Shown: piece after piece, positions 63,001 through 64,000 of the stretch
How the letters are laid out: the number at the start of each line of letters is the position of its first letter
Numbering within the stretch: the stretch's first letter is position 1
DNA from: Bacteroidales bacterium H3
GTDB taxonomy: Bacteria; Bacteroidota; Bacteroidia; Bacteroidales; Muribaculaceae
Direction of reading: 5' to 3'
Length of the DNA stretch: 64,000 nucleotides
Assembly: GCA_001701135.1 (NCBI GenBank)
Contig: DAAN01000015.1
Location: 340 to 64,339 of the forward strand
Position numbers and translations under genes: made by a program
The notes under the pieces: generated by a model
The model's input: the letters and a program-made list of their open reading frames with translations, nothing else
Databases searched by the model: none
Told to the model about the DNA's origin: nothing

Positions 63001-63541
63001 CATCGGACATTCCATCGCCCTCTACCTCGACAATGGCGAAAAAAGCTTTGCCGACGTGGCCGACTACTTCACCCCCTTTGTCGACGGACGCAACGGCGGC
63101 AGCATAGTCTATCCTATTGAAAATCTCTCCGACGGCCCCCACTCGCTGCGTCTGCGTGTGTGGGACACCGCTCCCAACTCAGCCGAGCAGACCATCGACT
63201 TCTGGGTAACACACAAAATCGCCCCGCAGATCTACCGCGTGTACACCGACTGCAATCCAGCCTCAGAATATGCCAACTTCTATGTCAGTCACGACCGGCC
63301 CGACGCCGAAGTCACCGTCACCGTGGAGGTGTTCGACCTGATGGGGCGCCGACTCTGGGGCGCCACCAAGACAGGCCGCAGCGACATGTTTGAATCGCTC
63401 CCCATCAAATGGGACCTCACCGACTACGGCGGCCACCGCGTAGGTCGCGGCATATATCTCTACCGCGCCACCATCTCCGACAAAGTGTCGGGCGAACGCT
63501 GCACCACCGAGTCGCAGAAGCTCGCCGTGACGGCACAGTGA
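60065..63541 (+). CDS. porU: PorU-like peptidase C25 family protein (T9SS sortase paralogue 2, probable PorU)
   Basis: A 1,158-residue protein with a signal peptide (MKFPCLRILLFAVIALLTGIPALHA). SRLASGYWVKVSVTQSGMYCL begins the PorU N-domain, and VKVYGYGARRLPERL is close to the P. gingivalis form. The C25 protease domain (about 395-760) has His 642 (YIGHANTTS) and Cys 675 (AATCNFLRW), a spacing of 33 as in PorU. Beta domains and a FlgD-like end (LMGRRLWGA, WDLTDYGGHRVGRGIYLYRA) follow. Its length equals that of P. gingivalis PorU. It is expected at the outer-membrane surface as the T9SS sortase. No porV lies beside it. Confidence 0.87.
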   Translation: MKFPCLRILLFAVIALLTGIPALHALSPDFYAASSRLASGYWVKVSVTQSGMYCLTDQQLRQWGFSDPSRVKVYGYGARRLPERLDNSYIDDLPQTASEYIAGRGVVFYGEGPLSVTNTTSTAHRPVQNPFTVKGYYFLTADGSDERLVPAESTLSDPSAGSPARSVRFMVSHEQELESPGQAGHLLVGESFKFNKSQTFTLATPGADPDNTAARIEVSFIANTYSVPSQLTYTFNGTALPSSGGDRISANSDHYAHGYEGVSNKSVTVNGSTATVGIDYACSGTVVKANLNYIAITYNRLLDVGNGGQMLFYGSSGNNGYSMAGGADGLRVWDVTSLTDISAMKLSQPDADGRRTWSLRRSGARLFAAWTPASQFMQATNEGVVRNQDLHAMASADMVIFTLPQWRTQANRLADFHRTFPGDTLSVAVLTPQEIYNEFSSGAPDAQAFRKLLKMLYDRRNVSEHPLRYALFMSRVTYDNRRLTPEVKSLDYPMLPAWFTDRGLHDNDSYTTDDIFSFLQDNSGTNTASDKLDIAVGRIPCTSASEAEAAVDKIERYTRKLDDGNWRNNFLITADDEDEAEHMIQAEKLWDFLSVADDGHTDLSKKIYIDEFPRVSNSTEDGRRLLFRALDEGALWWIYIGHANTTSLTAENFVNYTDLNNLYLRRFPVMYAATCNFLRWDSPTISGAEILFRNPNGGVAAVISAVRPVYIPNNGYLSAAFGRFFLARETDGRLLTFGEIYRQAKNDYRIYTKTDPLGRPAADSNKLRFVLMGDPAMRLAIPSNRVVIDKVAGKEVPVTPAKDAPCLMARQQTTMEGRVLNAAGDAVMTDFNGTVVATLYDAAQSVTTLGNGSAGVPFSFDKPQGDRLFIGNAKVTGGRFTLPVVMPSEVADNYRSAAINLYAYEEGTSSDLARKAVGVNRDFFVYGIDENARPDTVPPVIESFYLNHPSFRSGDTVNPNPTVIAEFSDDLSINLSSAGIGHSIALYLDNGEKSFADVADYFTPFVDGRNGGSIVYPIENLSDGPHSLRLRVWDTAPNSAEQTIDFWVTHKIAPQIYRVYTDCNPASEYANFYVSHDRPDAEVTVTVEVFDLMGRRLWGATKTGRSDMFESLPIKWDLTDYGGHRVGRGIYLYRATISDKVSGERCTTESQKLAVTAQ

Positions 63542-63675
63542 TTCCCCCTGAACGGCGGTTGCAGACCGCCCTCCCCCCCGCCTCATTCTCTTCATTCATC
63601 ATCATCACCGGCGACGCCGCGGCTCTCAGCGCATCAGGCGCCCGAGCACGGCGTTGCGGTAGTTTGCGCCTATTG

Positions 63676-64000
63676 CTACCGGAGTGTCACCGATATAAAG
63701 GTCGTTTTGGTGTCGAATGAGTCTATAGCGGCGATGCTGACGATAAACGATTTGTTGACACGCATGAACCTGTCGGCCGGGAGCGCATCCTCCAGTTCCT
63801 TCATGGTCAGGCGTGTCACCACTCTGCGGTCGGGCAAGTGAATAATGATGTAATCTTTCAGAGCGGAGGCATAGAGGATATTGTCGAAAGCGATGCGGTG
63901 AAAACGCCGGTCGGCCCGCACGATAATGCAATCCCTGTCGACCGGCAGGCGCTGCTCCTCCCCGCCGGCGGCGACACTCCCGAGCAGCGACTTATATGTC
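63676..64000 (-). CDS. LytTR-domain response regulator, C-terminal part, runs off the right edge
   Basis: Open reading frame from the window end to the TAG at 63676-63678. About 107 residues are visible. The LytTR DNA-binding domain is clear: CIIVRADRRFHRIAFDNILYASALKDYIIIHLPD and FMRVNKSFIVSIAAID. A receiver domain is expected beyond the edge. It is convergent with the second PorU-like gene; 63542-63675 holds nothing recognisable. Confidence 0.85.
   Translation of the reverse strand, partial: TYKSLLGSVAAGGEEQRLPVDRDCIIVRADRRFHRIAFDNILYASALKDYIIIHLPDRRVVTRLTMKELEDALPADRFMRVNKSFIVSIAAIDSFDTKTTFISVTLR

Overview
The window reads as chromosome of a Bacteroidales bacterium, most likely a Muribaculaceae-like gut commensal (inference). 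The signs are promoters with the Bacteroidetes -7 box TAnnTTTG (often with TTG/TTTG 20 nt upstream), start codons without a Shine-Dalgarno sequence, the Bacteroidetes-type murF-alr fusion, GSCFA, PCMD and GldE families, and parts of a type IX secretion system (T9SS). Most of the window is GC-rich, close-packed housekeeping sequence. There are two tRNA genes and no rRNA, transposase or CRISPR array.

Layout. 0-5.3 kb: enolase, tRNA-Leu(UAA), aldose 1-epimerase and a secreted GH2 glycosidase. 5.5-13.2 kb (minus): acyl-CoA synthetase, HsdR_N-like protein, PorE-like T9SS lipoprotein, GSCFA protein and MurF-Alr. 13.3-24.7 kb (minus): folP and cdaA (c-di-AMP synthase), followed closely by a giant 2,796-residue NTPase and a two-TM membrane protein. 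24.8-28.5 kb (plus): a LytS/LytTR two-component pair and an NhaC antiporter. 28.4-31.9 kb (minus): PgpH-type HD phosphodiesterase, Rex and a degenerate FAH-fold protein in an ATGA-overlapped operon. 32-38.5 kb (minus): a vWA/FN3 surface protein behind a small protein with a T9SS-like tail, an SDR, rplU-rpmA and a PCMD protein. 38.7-46.9 kb: a PorU-like C25 protease, panB, a TPR protein, cdd, gldE and a phosphopantetheinyl transferase. 47.1-47.9 kb: tRNA-Ala(GGC) and an AT-richer MNT/HEPN toxin-antitoxin pair whose HEPN gene is out of frame near its start. 48.1-55.4 kb (plus): lysS, gpsA, an ABC ATPase, a lipoprotein, an M28 peptidase, sufE and a POT transporter. 55.5-59.9 kb (minus): cobalamin adenosyltransferase, LOG, DUF2752, GYF/CD225, deoC and a carboxynorspermidine-dehydrogenase-like gene. 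60-63.5 kb: a second PorU-like protease, then a truncated LytTR gene at the edge.

The strongest candidate for an undescribed system is the gene pair at 13.27-22.94 kb. The large protein has an N-terminal HEPN-like RNxxxH motif, a NACHT/STAND NTPase core with clear Walker A and B motifs, a helical region, a long beta-rich region and about 1,000 residues of S1/OB-like repeats. Nine bases downstream lies a 423-residue protein ending in two TM helices in a CorA-like layout. This looks like a sensor-effector defence module with an RNA-binding or RNA-cleaving theme, attached to the folP-cdaA operon. That function is inference; the motifs and gene order are seen directly.
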